NCBI RefSeq assembly: GCF_011764485.1
Contig: NZ_AP022848.1
Coordinates: 4,852,001 to 4,916,000, forward strand
Origin: Bosea sp. ANAM02
Lineage (GTDB): Bacteria; Pseudomonadota; Alphaproteobacteria; Rhizobiales; Beijerinckiaceae
DNA: 64,000 nt
Direction of reading: 5' to 3'
Below are positions 19,671 to 28,839 of the stretch, in pieces (the first letter of the stretch is position 1; each line of letters starts with the position of its first letter). The position numbers and the translations under genes were made by a program. The notes below the pieces were generated by a model. That model had not been told where the DNA came from. It saw nothing but the letters and a program-made list of their open reading frames with translations, and did not search any database.

Positions 19671-20516
19671 ATGACTGAGACCGGCCAGACCCGCATCCAG
19701 AACCGTTTCCAGGCCTGCGCCCGCGAGGGCCGGGCGGCACTCGTGACCTTCGTCACCGCCGGCGACCCGGATTTCGAGACCTCCAGCGCGATCCTCGCGG
19801 CCCTGCCCGGAGCCGGCGCCGACGTGATCGAGCTCGGCGTGCCCTTCACCGACCCTATGGCGGATGGCGTGCCGGTGCAGCTCGCCGGCCAGCGCGCGCT
19901 CAAGGCCGGCCAGACGCTGCGCAAGACCCTCGCCATGGTCGAGAGCTTCCGCAAGGCCGGCCATGACACGCCGATCGTGCTGATGGGCTATTACAATCCG
20001 ATCTGGGCTTATGGCGTCGAAGCCTTCCTCGCGGACGCCCGCCGCGTCGGCATCGACGGGCTGATCGTCGTCGACCTGCCGCCGGAAGAGGACGAGGAGC
20101 TCTGCCTGCCGGCGCTGCAAGCCGGCGTCTCCTTTATCCGCCTGGCGACGCCGACGACCGACGACAAGCGCCTGCCCAAGGTGCTGCAGAACACCTCCGG
20201 TTTCGTCTATTACGTCTCGGTCACCGGCGTGACCGGCGGCGCCATCGCCGATTACGGCGCGGTCGGCGACGCGGTCGCCCGGATCAAGCGCCATACCGAC
20301 CTGCCGGTGGCGGTCGGCTTCGGCGTCAAGACCGCCGAGGACGCCGCCACCATCGCCAGGCGCGCGGACGGCGTCGTCGTCGGCTCGGCCCTCGTCGAGC
20401 GCGTCCGCCTCTCGCTCGACGACCAGGGCAAGGCCACGGAAAAGACGGTTTCGGCTGTCACCTCGCTGGTCAGCGAGCTCGCCGAGGGCATCCGCTCCGC
20501 CGCCAAGGCGGCCTGA
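19671..20516 (+). CDS. trpA: Tryptophan synthase alpha chain
   Basis: 281 residues of the TIM-barrel alpha subunit, which cleaves indole-3-glycerol phosphate and passes indole to TrpB. The catalytic Glu is in [15 protein letters not shown], which also holds the catalytic Asp. The loop SVTGVTGG and the phosphate-binding [10 protein letters not shown] are present. The start at 19671 ([14 protein letters not shown]) matches the family. trpB is not visible. The order trpA-accD-folC is a common alphaproteobacterial arrangement. Confidence 0.95.
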   Translation: MTETGQTRIQNRFQACAREGRAALVTFVTAGDPDFETSSAILAALPGAGADVIELGVPFTDPMADGVPVQLAGQRALKAGQTLRKTLAMVESFRKAGHDTPIVLMGYYNPIWAYGVEAFLADARRVGIDGLIVVDLPPEEDEELCLPALQAGVSFIRLATPTTDDKRLPKVLQNTSGFVYYVSVTGVTGGAIADYGAVGDAVARIKRHTDLPVAVGFGVKTAEDAATIARRADGVVVGSALVERVRLSLDDQGKATEKTVSAVTSLVSELAEGIRSAAKAA

Positions 20517-20534
20517 GGCCCAAGTTTCGTTCAC

Positions 20535-20567
20535 GGTCGCGTCGCTTGCCCACCGGCAGGCGCGACC
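20535..20567. terminator. Hairpin between trpA and accD
   Basis: GGTCGCG and CGCGACC close a stem with an inner TGCC/GGCA pair and a CACC loop, 19 nt after trpA. The run CCCATTTTC follows. It is a candidate partial terminator separating trpA from accD-folC. Confidence 0.5.
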
Positions 20568-20622
20568 CCATTTTCGGCGTGACGGCGCGCAAGCGCCGAA
20601 AAGCGCATCAGGGATTCATCCG

Positions 20623-21522
20623 ATGAACTGGATTTCCGAAGTCGTCCGGCCGCGCATCAAGACGCTGTTCAAGCGCGAGAGCCCCGAGAACCTCTGGATC
20701 AAATGCCCCGATTCCGGGCAGATGGTGTTCCATCGGGATGTCGAGGCCAATGGCTACGTCATCCCCGGCTCCGAGCACCATATGCGGGTCACCGCGCCGG
20801 AGCGCCTGCGCCTGACCTTCGACGACGGCAAGTGGCTCGACGTCGCGCTGCCTGAAGTCCCGGTCGATCCGCTGAAGTTCCGCGACGAGAAGCGCTATGT
20901 CGACCGGCTGAAGGACGCCCGCGCCAAGACCGGCATGCAGGACGCCTTCAAGATCGGCTACGGCCGGGTCAAGGGCCTGCCGATGACGCTGGCGGTGCAG
21001 GATTTCCACTTCATGGGCGGATCGCTCGGCATGGCCGCCGGCGAGGCCTTCGTGAAGGGCGCCGAGACCGCGCTCGACAAGAAGACGCCCTATGTCGTCT
21101 TCGCGGCCTCGGGCGGTGCCCGCATGCAGGAGGGCATCCTCTCGCTGATGCAATTGCCCCGCACGACCGTCGCTGTCCGGCGCCTGCGCGCCGCCGGCCT
21201 GCCCTATTTCGTGGTGCTGACCAATCCGACCACCGGCGGCGTCACCGCCTCCTATGCCATGCTGGGCGATGTCCATATCGCCGAGCCGGGCGCGCTGATC
21301 GGCTTCGCCGGCCCGCGCGTGATCGAGCAGACCATCCGCGAGAAGCTGCCCGACGGCTTCCAGCGCTCGGAATATCTCAAGGATCACGGCATGGTCGACA
21401 TGGTCGTGCATCGCCGCGACCTGCCGGAAACGCTCGCCCGGCTCGGCCGCCTGCTGACCAGGCAGCCGGCCGTGAAGGAAGAGGCGACAGAGCCCGCGCG
21501 TCCGGTGGCCGAGGCGGTCTGA
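20623..21522 (+). CDS. accD: Acetyl-CoA carboxylase carboxyltransferase subunit beta
   Basis: 299 residues. It pairs with AccA to transfer the carboxyl group to acetyl-CoA, the first step of fatty acid synthesis. The crotonase-like core has [21 protein letters not shown] and the oxyanion region [12 protein letters not shown]. The N-terminal zinc ribbon of E. coli AccD is degenerate. It keeps Cys28 (KCPDSG) but has Ser31, Ile47 and Ser50 where cysteines are expected (VIPGS). The Pro-Gly-Ser pattern seems typical of rhizobial AccD, from memory. Confidence 0.95.
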   Translation: MNWISEVVRPRIKTLFKRESPENLWIKCPDSGQMVFHRDVEANGYVIPGSEHHMRVTAPERLRLTFDDGKWLDVALPEVPVDPLKFRDEKRYVDRLKDARAKTGMQDAFKIGYGRVKGLPMTLAVQDFHFMGGSLGMAAGEAFVKGAETALDKKTPYVVFAASGGARMQEGILSLMQLPRTTVAVRRLRAAGLPYFVVLTNPTTGGVTASYAMLGDVHIAEPGALIGFAGPRVIEQTIREKLPDGFQRSEYLKDHGMVDMVVHRRDLPETLARLGRLLTRQPAVKEEATEPARPVAEAV

Positions 21523-21560
21523 GCGGTCCGAGATAGCTTACGGCTGGGGGCCGTCACGCC

Positions 21561-22883
21561 ATGGGGTCTTCCGACGCCTTGCTCGCGCGCTTCATGGCGC
21601 TGCATCCCAAGCTGATCGATCTCTCGCTCGGCCGCATCCTCACCTTGCTGGAGCGGCTTGGCGCCCCCCAGAAGAAGCTGCCGCCGGTGATCCATGTCGC
21701 CGGCACCAACGGCAAGGGCTCGACCATCGCCTTCATGCGGGCGATCCTCGAAGCGGCCGGCCTCTCGGTCCATGTCTATATCTCGCCGCATCTGGTGCGC
21801 TTCCATGAACGCATCCGGCTGGGCGCCCCCGGCGGCGGGCGTTTCGTCGACGAGGACAAGCTGGTCGAGGCGCTGGAGCGCTGCGAGGCGATCAATGCCG
21901 GCGATCCCATCACTTTCTTCGAGATGACGACGGCCGCCGGCCTGCTGCTCTTCTCGGAGCATCCGGCCGATGTCCTCCTGCTGGAAGTCGGGCTCGGCGG
22001 GCGCTTCGACGCGACCAATGTCATCGCCCATCCGGCCTGCACGGTGGTGACGCCGGTCTCGCTCGACCATTCCGAATATCTCGGCGATACCGTCACCAAG
22101 ATCGCCGGCGAGAAGGCCGGCATCTTCAAGCGCGGCGCGCCGGCCGTGATCGCGCCGCAGGAGCCGGAGCCGACCGCCGTGCTGGAAGCCGCGGCCGAGC
22201 GCGCCGGCGCCTCCCGCATTCTGATCGGCGCGCAGGATTTCAACGTCCACGAGGCCGGCGGGCGGCTGGTCTACGAGGATCAGGACGGGCTGCTCGACCT
22301 GCCGCTGCCCCGCCTCTCCGGCCGGCACCAGCATATCAATGCCGGCACGGCGATCGCCGCATTGCGGGCCGCCGGCTACGGCGCCCTGCCGACGCGCGCC
22401 TTCGAGGACGGGATGCGCCAGGCCGACTGGCCGGCGCGGTTGCAGCGCCTGTCGCGCGGCGCGCTCGCCGAGATCGTGCCTGATCGTGCCGAGCTCTGGC
22501 TCGACGGCGGCCACAATCCCGATGGCGGGCGCGTTCTCGCCCAGGCCATGGCCGATCTCGCCGACCGCAACCCGGCGCCGCTGGTGATGATCGCCGGCCT
22601 GCTCTCGACCAAGGACGCCGCCGCGACGCTCGGCCATTTCAAGGGACTGGCACAGGCGCTCTACGCCGTGCCGATCCATAATTCGCTGGCCGCGCGCCCG
22701 GCCGAGGAGGTGGCGGAGGCCGCCCGCAACGCGGGCCTCGTCGCCGAGGTCTCCAGCTCGGTCGAGCAGGCCCTGCGGACGATCGCGGCGCGCGACTGGC
22801 CGGTGCCGCCGCGCATCCTGATCTGCGGCTCGCTCTATCTCGCGGGCGAAGTGCTGTCGGATAACGGCACGCCGCCGCGCTAG
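21561..22883 (+). CDS. folC: Bifunctional folylpolyglutamate synthase / dihydrofolate synthase
   Basis: 440 residues of the Mur-ligase fold. The P-loop HVAGTNGKGST is followed by SPHLVRFHERIRLG, LEVGLGGRFDATN and VSLDHSEYLGDT, the folate and metal sites. GGHNPDGGRVLAQ marks the C-terminal domain. It adds glutamate to dihydropteroate and extends polyglutamate tails on folates. It follows accD by 38 bp and is probably cotranscribed. Confidence 0.94.
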   Translation: MGSSDALLARFMALHPKLIDLSLGRILTLLERLGAPQKKLPPVIHVAGTNGKGSTIAFMRAILEAAGLSVHVYISPHLVRFHERIRLGAPGGGRFVDEDKLVEALERCEAINAGDPITFFEMTTAAGLLLFSEHPADVLLLEVGLGGRFDATNVIAHPACTVVTPVSLDHSEYLGDTVTKIAGEKAGIFKRGAPAVIAPQEPEPTAVLEAAAERAGASRILIGAQDFNVHEAGGRLVYEDQDGLLDLPLPRLSGRHQHINAGTAIAALRAAGYGALPTRAFEDGMRQADWPARLQRLSRGALAEIVPDRAELWLDGGHNPDGGRVLAQAMADLADRNPAPLVMIAGLLSTKDAAATLGHFKGLAQALYAVPIHNSLAARPAEEVAEAARNAGLVAEVSSSVEQALRTIAARDWPVPPRILICGSLYLAGEVLSDNGTPPR

Positions 22884-22920
22884 AACCGCTCAAACCCCTT
22901 TCCGGCCGCGGGAGGCACGC

Positions 22921-23766
22921 ATGACCGCAAAGCCCTTCGGAGTCTCCGGTCCACTCGTCCCGTCGATCGGCCAGGGGAGCTGGTATAGCGAGCAGGGCGA
23001 CCGGCGCGAGGCGATCGCCGCCTTCCGGCGCGGGCTCGACCTCGGGCTGACCCATATCGACACCGCCGAGATGTATGGCGACGGCCGCTCCGAGGCGCTG
23101 ATCGGCGAGGCCATTGCCGGCCGGCGCGACGAGGTCTTCCTGGTTTCGAAGGTATTGCCGCACAACGCCTCGCGACGCGGCGTTCAGGCCGCCTGCGAGC
23201 GCTCGCTGAAGCAACTCGGGACCGACCGGCTCGACTGCTACCTGCTGCATTGGCGCGGCCCGCATGCCCTTGAAGAAACCTTCGCCGCCTTCGAGACGCT
23301 GAAGCAGGAGGGCAAGATCCAGACCTGGGGCGTCAGCAATTTCGACGAGGACGATCTCGACGAGGCTCTCGCCGCAGCCGGCAAAGGCAAGATCGCCTGC
23401 AACCAGGTGCTCTACCATCTGCGCGAACGCGCGATCGAGCATGCGGTGATCCCGTGGTGCGCGCGCAACGGCGTCGCCGTCACCGCCTACAGCCCGTTCG
23501 GCCATAACGATTTCCCGGCTGTCGGCAGCGCCCAAGGCAAGGTTCTCGCCGAGATCGCCGCGAGTCATGGCGCGACGGCCCGTCAGGTCGCGCTCGCCTT
23601 CCTGACACGGCGCGACAGCGTCTTCGCGATCCCGAAGGCCGGCCGGGTCGCCCATGTCGAGGACAATGCCGGCGCCTTGAAACTCGCGCTCTCCGAGGCC
23701 GAGATCGCGCGGATCGACGCGGCTTTCCCTCGTGGCCGGAAGCCCGCCTCGCTGCCGATGATCTGA
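22921..23766 (+). CDS. Aldo/keto reductase
   Basis: 281 residues of the AKR TIM barrel, using NADPH. The catalytic tetrad is visible as Asp and Tyr in HIDTAEMYGDG, Lys in LVSKVLPHN and His in YLLHWRG. The cofactor-binding IPKAGRVAHVEDN lies near the C-terminus. The natural carbonyl substrate is unknown. The gene follows folC by 37 bp and may be transcribed with it. Confidence 0.88.
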   Translation: MTAKPFGVSGPLVPSIGQGSWYSEQGDRREAIAAFRRGLDLGLTHIDTAEMYGDGRSEALIGEAIAGRRDEVFLVSKVLPHNASRRGVQAACERSLKQLGTDRLDCYLLHWRGPHALEETFAAFETLKQEGKIQTWGVSNFDEDDLDEALAAAGKGKIACNQVLYHLRERAIEHAVIPWCARNGVAVTAYSPFGHNDFPAVGSAQGKVLAEIAASHGATARQVALAFLTRRDSVFAIPKAGRVAHVEDNAGALKLALSEAEIARIDAAFPRGRKPASLPMI

Positions 23767-23799
23767 GCCGGCGGAAACCACGTTCCGCCTTCCGGCTTT
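23766..23799 (+). terminator. Terminator-like hairpin after the aldo/keto reductase gene
   Basis: AGCCGG/CCGGCT and CGGAA/TTCCG stack into a bulged 11-bp stem that begins at the stop codon and is followed by TTTA. This is consistent with a short intrinsic terminator for the accD-folC-AKR unit. Confidence 0.55.
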
Positions 23800-23898
23800 A
23801 CAAGCCGGGGGTGTCGGCGCTTTCCTAGAGTCAAGGGCGGCAGCCGTCAGAGCTCGACAACGCCTCATCCAGCAGTAGCGTCTTTCGGAGTGCGTGTG

Positions 23899-24564
23899 AT
23901 GCGTCGCGTTCTCGGCTTCCTGGCCGTCCTGATCCTGTCGGCCCTGGCCGGCACCGCCCATGCCGGCGTCGATGTCCGGGTCGATATCGTCGCCCAGCGC
24001 ATGACGGTGACCACCACCGACGGCGAGGTCTATGACTGGAAGATCTCGTCGGGCCGAAAGGGCTTCCGCTCGCCCAACGGCGTCTACCGGCCGACCCGGC
24101 TGGAGAAGAACTGGTACTCTCGCAAATATGGCGGCGCGATGCCCCATTCCGTGTTCTTCCGCGGCGGCTATGCGATCCACGGCACCACGGCCGTCGGTGC
24201 GCTCGGCCGCCCGGCCTCGCATGGCTGCATCCGCCTGCACCCGGCCAATGCCGCCAAGCTCTTCGCGCTGGTGAAGAAGCACGGCTCCAGCCAGACCAGG
24301 ATCGCGCTCAACGGCGCGGCGCCCGACAATCTCTCGCGCTTCGCCAAGGCCTCCTCGCCGTCGAAGGCGAAGATCGCCAAGGCGGGTTCGTCCAAGCACA
24401 AGATCGCCAAGGCGAAGCAGCGTCATCAGGCGACGAGCGTCGCCCAGCAGCGTCGCGGCGGCGACTGGGAAGCGGCGCGCGGCCAGATCCTGCTGCGCCC
24501 CGCCCTGCCGGCCGGCGCCTATGGCTATCAGCCCTATTATCCGAGCAGCTACGGCTGGCGCTGA
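23899..24564 (+). CDS. L,D-transpeptidase (YkuD/ErfK family)
   Basis: 221 residues with a signal peptide (VLGFLAVLILSALAGTAHA). The YkuD domain has His94 (AIHGTT) and the catalytic Cys110 in SHGCIRLHP. Such enzymes make 3-3 peptidoglycan cross-links or attach proteins to peptidoglycan in the periplasm. The C-terminal 85 residues are Lys-rich, with a repeated SKxKIAKA pattern, and then end in Pro/Tyr/Gly-rich sequence; this tail may bind the cell wall (inference). ATG 23899 has GGAG 8 nt upstream and is preferred to the GTG at 23890. Confidence 0.88.
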   Translation: MRRVLGFLAVLILSALAGTAHAGVDVRVDIVAQRMTVTTTDGEVYDWKISSGRKGFRSPNGVYRPTRLEKNWYSRKYGGAMPHSVFFRGGYAIHGTTAVGALGRPASHGCIRLHPANAAKLFALVKKHGSSQTRIALNGAAPDNLSRFAKASSPSKAKIAKAGSSKHKIAKAKQRHQATSVAQQRRGGDWEAARGQILLRPALPAGAYGYQPYYPSSYGWR

Positions 24565-24567
24565 GCG

Positions 24568-25479
24568 CTAGATCGCTTCGGGCACGATCCTGAGCCAGCC
24601 TTCGAGCGTCTCGCCAGGCGCCAGCCGCTGCAACGGCGCCGCAGCGCGGGCCGGCGGTTCGCTCGGCGCGCCGATGGCGTGGCTCTGCGGCTCGACGCAG
24701 AGGAAATCCGCACCCGCCGGCGCCCAGACCACCGGGCAGTCGAGATTGTCGCTCGCGGTCAGGGTGATCGCGAGGCCGGTCGAGGGCGTCTCGATCCGGG
24801 CCCGGCCGTCCCAGCCGAGGAAGCTCCAGGCGGTCACGGTCTCGGCACGGAAGGGCTTGGCTTCGGCATAGGGCCCGCCAGCGGCGAAGGCCTGCTGGCC
24901 AGTGGCGCGGAAGGCCTCGCCGAACACCAGCGCGCCGGTGCTGCGCATGACGAGGCGCGTGTCGGCGGCGCAGGAAAACCAGGGATGATGCCCCATACCG
25001 AACGGTAGTGCCGCCGTCGCATCGTTGGTGATCGCCATCCGGACGGTCATACCGGCTTCGTCGAGGATGACCTCCTGCCGCGCCCGGTAGCGATAGGGGT
25101 CCGCCCCCTCCGTGCGGCGATGTTCGAGGACGGTATGACCGCGGTCATACTCCAGGACGTCCCAGGCCGCCTGCCAGCCGAAACCGTGGATGGCGCCGCC
25201 GGGATCGTTCTGCGGGACGCGGAAGCGCCGCTCGCCATCGTCGACGACGCAATCGAAGGCGCGGTTGGCAAAAGGCAGCAGCGCCCATGTCCCGAAGAAA
25301 TTCGGCGAGGCCGTGCCCGGCTGCCGCCCGGCAGGCGGATAGAGCACGTCATGACGCCGGCCATCCGGACCGCGCCAGTTCAGCGAGGAGACGATGCCGC
25401 CCATCTCGGGATGAATGACGGCGTCGAGGCCGCCCGCCTGCAGTTCGAGCATCCGGCTTGTCCGATTCGTCCCTGCCAT
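24568..25479 (-). CDS. Aldose 1-epimerase family protein
   Basis: 303 residues of the galactose-mutarotase beta-sandwich. A catalytic-type His is in AIHGFGW, a second is in GMGHHPWFS, and a Glu is in FLCVEPQSHA. It interconverts sugar anomers or acts on a related hexose derivative. The start could also be the ATG at 25452 (MLELQAGG); neither has a clear ribosome-binding site. It is divergent from dgoK-rbsK, suggesting a shared sugar pathway, and ends 3 bp from the L,D-transpeptidase stop. Confidence 0.8.
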   Translation of the reverse strand: MAGTNRTSRMLELQAGGLDAVIHPEMGGIVSSLNWRGPDGRRHDVLYPPAGRQPGTASPNFFGTWALLPFANRAFDCVVDDGERRFRVPQNDPGGAIHGFGWQAAWDVLEYDRGHTVLEHRRTEGADPYRYRARQEVILDEAGMTVRMAITNDATAALPFGMGHHPWFSCAADTRLVMRSTGALVFGEAFRATGQQAFAAGGPYAEAKPFRAETVTAWSFLGWDGRARIETPSTGLAITLTASDNLDCPVVWAPAGADFLCVEPQSHAIGAPSEPPARAAAPLQRLAPGETLEGWLRIVPEAI

Positions 25480-25642
25480 CAAGACTTTCAGGGTTGCCGC
25501 GAAGGTCCGCGCTATACAAGGCTTCTCTGCGGCTGCTCTTGACCGAGCCGGGTGCGGCGGAGACAGTCGCCGCGCCTGGATCGCAGTTCGTCCCGCCGGA
25601 TGCGTAGCGATCCATCTATTTGTCGTCGCTTCGGATTCTGCC

Positions 25643-26539
25643 ATGCCCAAACCTCTGATCGCGCTCGACTGGGGAACGACCCGCGCGCGCGCCTTCCTGA
25701 TCTCGGAGGCGGGCGCGGTGCTGGAGCGGCGCATCGCCGATCGCGGCATCCAGTCGGTTCCGGCGGGCGGCTATCCGGATGCCTTCGCGGAGCTTGCCGG
25801 CGATTTCCGGCAGGCCGCGCCCGATGCCGCGATCGTGCTCGCCGGCATGGTCGGCAGCCGCAACGGCTGGATCGAGGCGCGCTATGTTCCCTGCCCGGCT
25901 TCGCCCGCCGAGATCGCTGCCGCCGCGATCAAGGTCGAACTCGATGCCCAGACGACCGCGACCATCCTGCCCGGCCTGAGCTGCGACGACGGCGCCTTCG
26001 ACGTGATGCGCGGCGAGGAGACGCTGATCGTCGGCCTCGGCCTGAGCGACGGCATCGCCTGCCTGCCCGGCACCCATTCGAAATGGGCCGAGATCAGGCA
26101 GGGCCGCATCACCCGCTTCGCCAGCTTCATGACCGGCGAGATCTACGGGCTGCTACGCAACGATTCGATCCTCGCCCGGCTGGCCGAGGCTCCATCCGAG
26201 TCGGACACGGCCGAGGGTGCCGCGCGCGGCCGCGCCGCGGCCGGCCGTGCGGGCGGGTTGCTCAACACCGCCTTCGCGGCGCGTACCGAAGTTCTCGCCG
26301 GCCGGATGGCGGGCGGCGCGGTCGGTCCCTATATCTCGGCGCTGCTGGTCGGACAGGAGATCGCCGGCGCCGAAGCCCTGTTCGGCAAGGGCCAGACGAT
26401 CCACCTCGTCGCGGACGGAGCGCTGGCCGAGAGCTATGGCGCGGGCCTGCAGGCACGGGGGCACACCGTGCAGATCGTCTCGCCCGAAGCAGCTTTCGTT
26501 GCTGGCATTGGGCGGCTCGCGGCCGGTCTGCCGGCATGA
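25643..26539 (+). CDS. dgoK: 2-dehydro-3-deoxygalactonokinase
   Basis: 298 residues. The N-terminal ALDWGTTRARAFL is the ATP-binding phosphate-1 motif of the DgoK family, and GLSCDDGAFDVMRGEE and LPGTHSKWAEI are family hallmarks. It phosphorylates 2-keto-3-deoxygalactonate in De Ley-Doudoroff-type galactonate breakdown. The aldolase dgoA, the usual neighbour, is not next to it. The stop overlaps the start of the following kinase (ATGA), so the two are translationally coupled. Confidence 0.87.
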   Translation: MPKPLIALDWGTTRARAFLISEAGAVLERRIADRGIQSVPAGGYPDAFAELAGDFRQAAPDAAIVLAGMVGSRNGWIEARYVPCPASPAEIAAAAIKVELDAQTTATILPGLSCDDGAFDVMRGEETLIVGLGLSDGIACLPGTHSKWAEIRQGRITRFASFMTGEIYGLLRNDSILARLAEAPSESDTAEGAARGRAAAGRAGGLLNTAFAARTEVLAGRMAGGAVGPYISALLVGQEIAGAEALFGKGQTIHLVADGALAESYGAGLQARGHTVQIVSPEAAFVAGIGRLAAGLPA

Positions 26540-27456
26540 TCGTCGTCTTCGGCTCGATCAATATCGACCTCGTGACCCCGGTCGAGCGCCTGCCGGGGCC
26601 GGGCGAGACCGTCCTCGGGCCGGGCTATGCCCTGCATCCCGGCGGCAAGGGAGCGAACCAGGCGCTCGCCGCCAGACGGGCTGGCGCGGATGTCGTGCTC
26701 GTCGGCGCGACCGGGCGTGACCGATTCAGCGATGCCGCGCTGGCGCTGCTCGCCGCCGACGGCGTCGATCTCGATCATGTCGGGCAGGTCGACGCACCGA
26801 CCGGCGCAGCCTTCATCGCGACGGACCGGGACGGCGCCAACCAGATCATCGTCGCGGCCGGCGCCAATGCGGCCGTGCGGCCGGATGCCTTGCGGCAGAT
26901 CGAGCTCGCGGCGGAGGATATCCTGCTCCTGCAGCGCGAGGTCCCCGAGGAAGCCTGCCTGGAGGCCGCCCGCGCGATGAAACGGGCCGGCGGGCGCGTG
27001 ATCCTCAATCTCGCCCCCGCCGGGGTGCCGTCAGCCGCCATGCTGGACCAGCTCGACATGCTGGTCGTCAACGAGCACGAAGCGATGGTGCTGGCGCAGG
27101 CGCTCGGCTGGCCGGAACGCGATCCGGACGCGGTTGCGCGACGGCTCGACGGCGACCGCGGCATCGCCACGATCGCGACGCTGGGAGCGGCCGGTGTCGT
27201 GGCCTGGATCGGCGGGGCCCGTCATCGGCTCGAAGCCCCGCAGATCGATGTCGTCGACACCGTCGCGGCGGGAGACAGCTTCACCGGCGCCTTCGCTGCC
27301 GCGCTCGCGGCCGGGAAGACGATGGTTGCGGCGCTGCGCGACGGGCTCGCCGCCGGTTCGCTCGCCTGCACGCGGCGGGGAGCCCAGCCGAGCATCCCTC
27401 ATGCGGCCGAGATCGCGGCACTGGCCGCCACGCTTTCCGGCGAAGCCGGGCGGTAA
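26536..27456 (+). CDS. rbsK: Ribokinase-like PfkB-family carbohydrate kinase
   Basis: 306 residues. The N-terminal FGSINIDLV, PGGKGANQALAARRAG (PfkB signature 1, ribokinase type) and DTVAAGDSFTGAF (signature 2 with the catalytic Asp) are clear. It phosphorylates ribose or another sugar at the expense of ATP. Direct overlap with dgoK hints that its substrate may be tied to that pathway rather than free ribose (inference). Confidence 0.82.
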   Translation: MIVVFGSINIDLVTPVERLPGPGETVLGPGYALHPGGKGANQALAARRAGADVVLVGATGRDRFSDAALALLAADGVDLDHVGQVDAPTGAAFIATDRDGANQIIVAAGANAAVRPDALRQIELAAEDILLLQREVPEEACLEAARAMKRAGGRVILNLAPAGVPSAAMLDQLDMLVVNEHEAMVLAQALGWPERDPDAVARRLDGDRGIATIATLGAAGVVAWIGGARHRLEAPQIDVVDTVAAGDSFTGAFAAALAAGKTMVAALRDGLAAGSLACTRRGAQPSIPHAAEIAALAATLSGEAGR

Positions 27457-27499
27457 GCCCGGGTTAAGCCTGTCCGCAGCCCTGCGGCCCTCACCGTCC

Positions 27500-27523
27500 G
27501 GTTGCAGGCAAATGCCTGCAACC
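27500..27523 (+). terminator. Hairpin after rbsK
   Basis: GGTTGCAGGCA and TGCCTGCAACC are perfect 11-nt inverted arms separated by AA, 44 nt after rbsK. No U-run follows (CGTTCACG). It probably marks the 3' end of the dgoK-rbsK transcript. Confidence 0.5.
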
Positions 27524-27588
27524 CGTTCACGCTTCGTCAGGGCTCGCTTGCGCATCCTGGACGCACCGGCAGAGGACCGGAGGGGGCC

Positions 27589-28116
27589 GTGACGACATCA
27601 CCATTGACTTGGGCGTTGAGCGTGGCCGGTGCCGCAGCCGTCGGCGCGCTATCGTATACACACTGGCTCGCGCCGCGCATGGCCGGCGAAGCGCCTTCCG
27701 TCGCGGTCGCCGCGACCACGCAGAGGATGCCCGGGCCACGCGTGCCCACCACGCTCGCCGTCGCTGCCGATTATCGCGGGCACTATATCGTCCACCCCTC
27801 CGTCGACAATTACCGCATCAAGATGATGGTCGATACCGGCGCCAGTATCGTCGCGCTGACCGCGGCGGACGCGCGCGCCCTCGGCATCAGGAGCGACGCC
27901 TCGACGCGCAAGGTCATGCTCAGCACGGCCAACGGCAGGGTCACCGGCTTCCGCACCGTGCTGCGGGAGATCCGGCTCGGCGAGATCGTCGTCCGCAATG
28001 TCGATGCCGTGGTCCTGCCCGAGCGCGCGCTCTCGATGAGCCTGCTGGGCAACTCCTTCCTCAGCAAGCTTCTGGGCTACGAGGTCCAGACCGGGCGCAT
28101 GGTGCTGCGGGGATAG
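27589..28116 (+). CDS. Membrane-anchored retropepsin-like aspartic protease (TIGR02281 type)
   Basis: 175 residues from a GTG start preceded by GGAGGGGG. One N-terminal membrane segment (WALSVAGAAAVGALSY) anchors a periplasmic single-lobe aspartic protease domain. The active-site motif is MMVDTGASIVALT, and SLLGNSFLSKL near the end is the second conserved motif. The family is clan AA, common in alphaproteobacteria, with largely unknown substrates; it would act as a dimer. It is convergent to the tadE genes. Confidence 0.83.
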   Translation: MTTSPLTWALSVAGAAAVGALSYTHWLAPRMAGEAPSVAVAATTQRMPGPRVPTTLAVAADYRGHYIVHPSVDNYRIKMMVDTGASIVALTAADARALGIRSDASTRKVMLSTANGRVTGFRTVLREIRLGEIVVRNVDAVVLPERALSMSLLGNSFLSKLLGYEVQTGRMVLRG

Positions 28117-28228
28117 AGCTTACCCGCGGATATCCGACGTTCGGGAGCCCCGACGACCCGGTACCGGCCCCTCCACAGAAGATGCAGCCGGGCGGAATGG
28201 TGGCTCTCCGCCTCGGAGGTCGATCAGC

Positions 28229-28825
28229 TCAGTTGAAATTCGGGCAGGCGTTCGTACCCGTCCGCACCACCTGCTCGATATTCAGGGTACCGCCAGCCAC
28301 GCCGTTGCGCGGGCGCGCATAGATCGCATTGTCGCCGAGCTTGAATGTGCCGGTGAGGACATAGCCGACGGCCGGTGTGTAGCTGTAGCTCGCTTTGGCC
28401 ATGATGACCGAGGTGTTCGGAATCCGGACGCTGTCGGGCACCGCGATGGTGGCTCCGCGTGCCGGCGCCATTCCATTGCGCTGGTTGCTCCAGCAGACCT
28501 TGGCCACGCCCGACGCGTCGATGACGACATTGGCGATCACCATCGAGGCCTTGCTGTTGTCATACGGCATCAGGATGGTCTGCGCGGCATTGAAGATGTT
28601 GTCGACATCCGCATTCGAAACCGTCTGGACGCGTGCCGTGAGATCGCTGAGCGCCGAGGTCAGTTGCGTGACTTTGCGGTTGACCATGACGAGTTGCACG
28701 GTCTCGACCATTCCGACGTACGCAATGGCCATCACCGGCAGGAGCATGGCGAACTCCACGATGGCCACACCGTCCCGGTTGCTGCAGAATTGGCGGCAGG
28801 AACGGAGGGCTTTCAGTTTCCGCAT
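28229..28825 (-). CDS. TadE/TadG-family pilus assembly pseudopilin (second)
   Basis: 198 residues. The N-terminal RDGVAIVEFAMLLPVMAIAYVG is the TadE-like prepilin/TM segment, with the invariant Glu five residues after the processing Gly. The rest is a periplasmic domain with a likely disulfide (CWSN and ACPNFN). Start chosen at 28825, with GAAGGA 9 nt upstream; an in-frame TTG at 28843 would overlap the preceding gene. It is a minor pseudopilin for Flp pilus assembly, second in the minus-strand pair. Confidence 0.85.
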   Translation of the reverse strand: MRKLKALRSCRQFCSNRDGVAIVEFAMLLPVMAIAYVGMVETVQLVMVNRKVTQLTSALSDLTARVQTVSNADVDNIFNAAQTILMPYDNSKASMVIANVVIDASGVAKVCWSNQRNGMAPARGATIAVPDSVRIPNTSVIMAKASYSYTPAVGYVLTGTFKLGDNAIYARPRNGVAGGTLNIEQVVRTGTNACPNFN

Positions 28826-28839
28826 GAGAATCATCCTTC

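Noticed and set aside
25552..27456. A 634-codon frame ending in the ribokinase
   Set aside because: The first part is the shifted frame of dgoK; the ATGA overlap at 26536 gives the real start.
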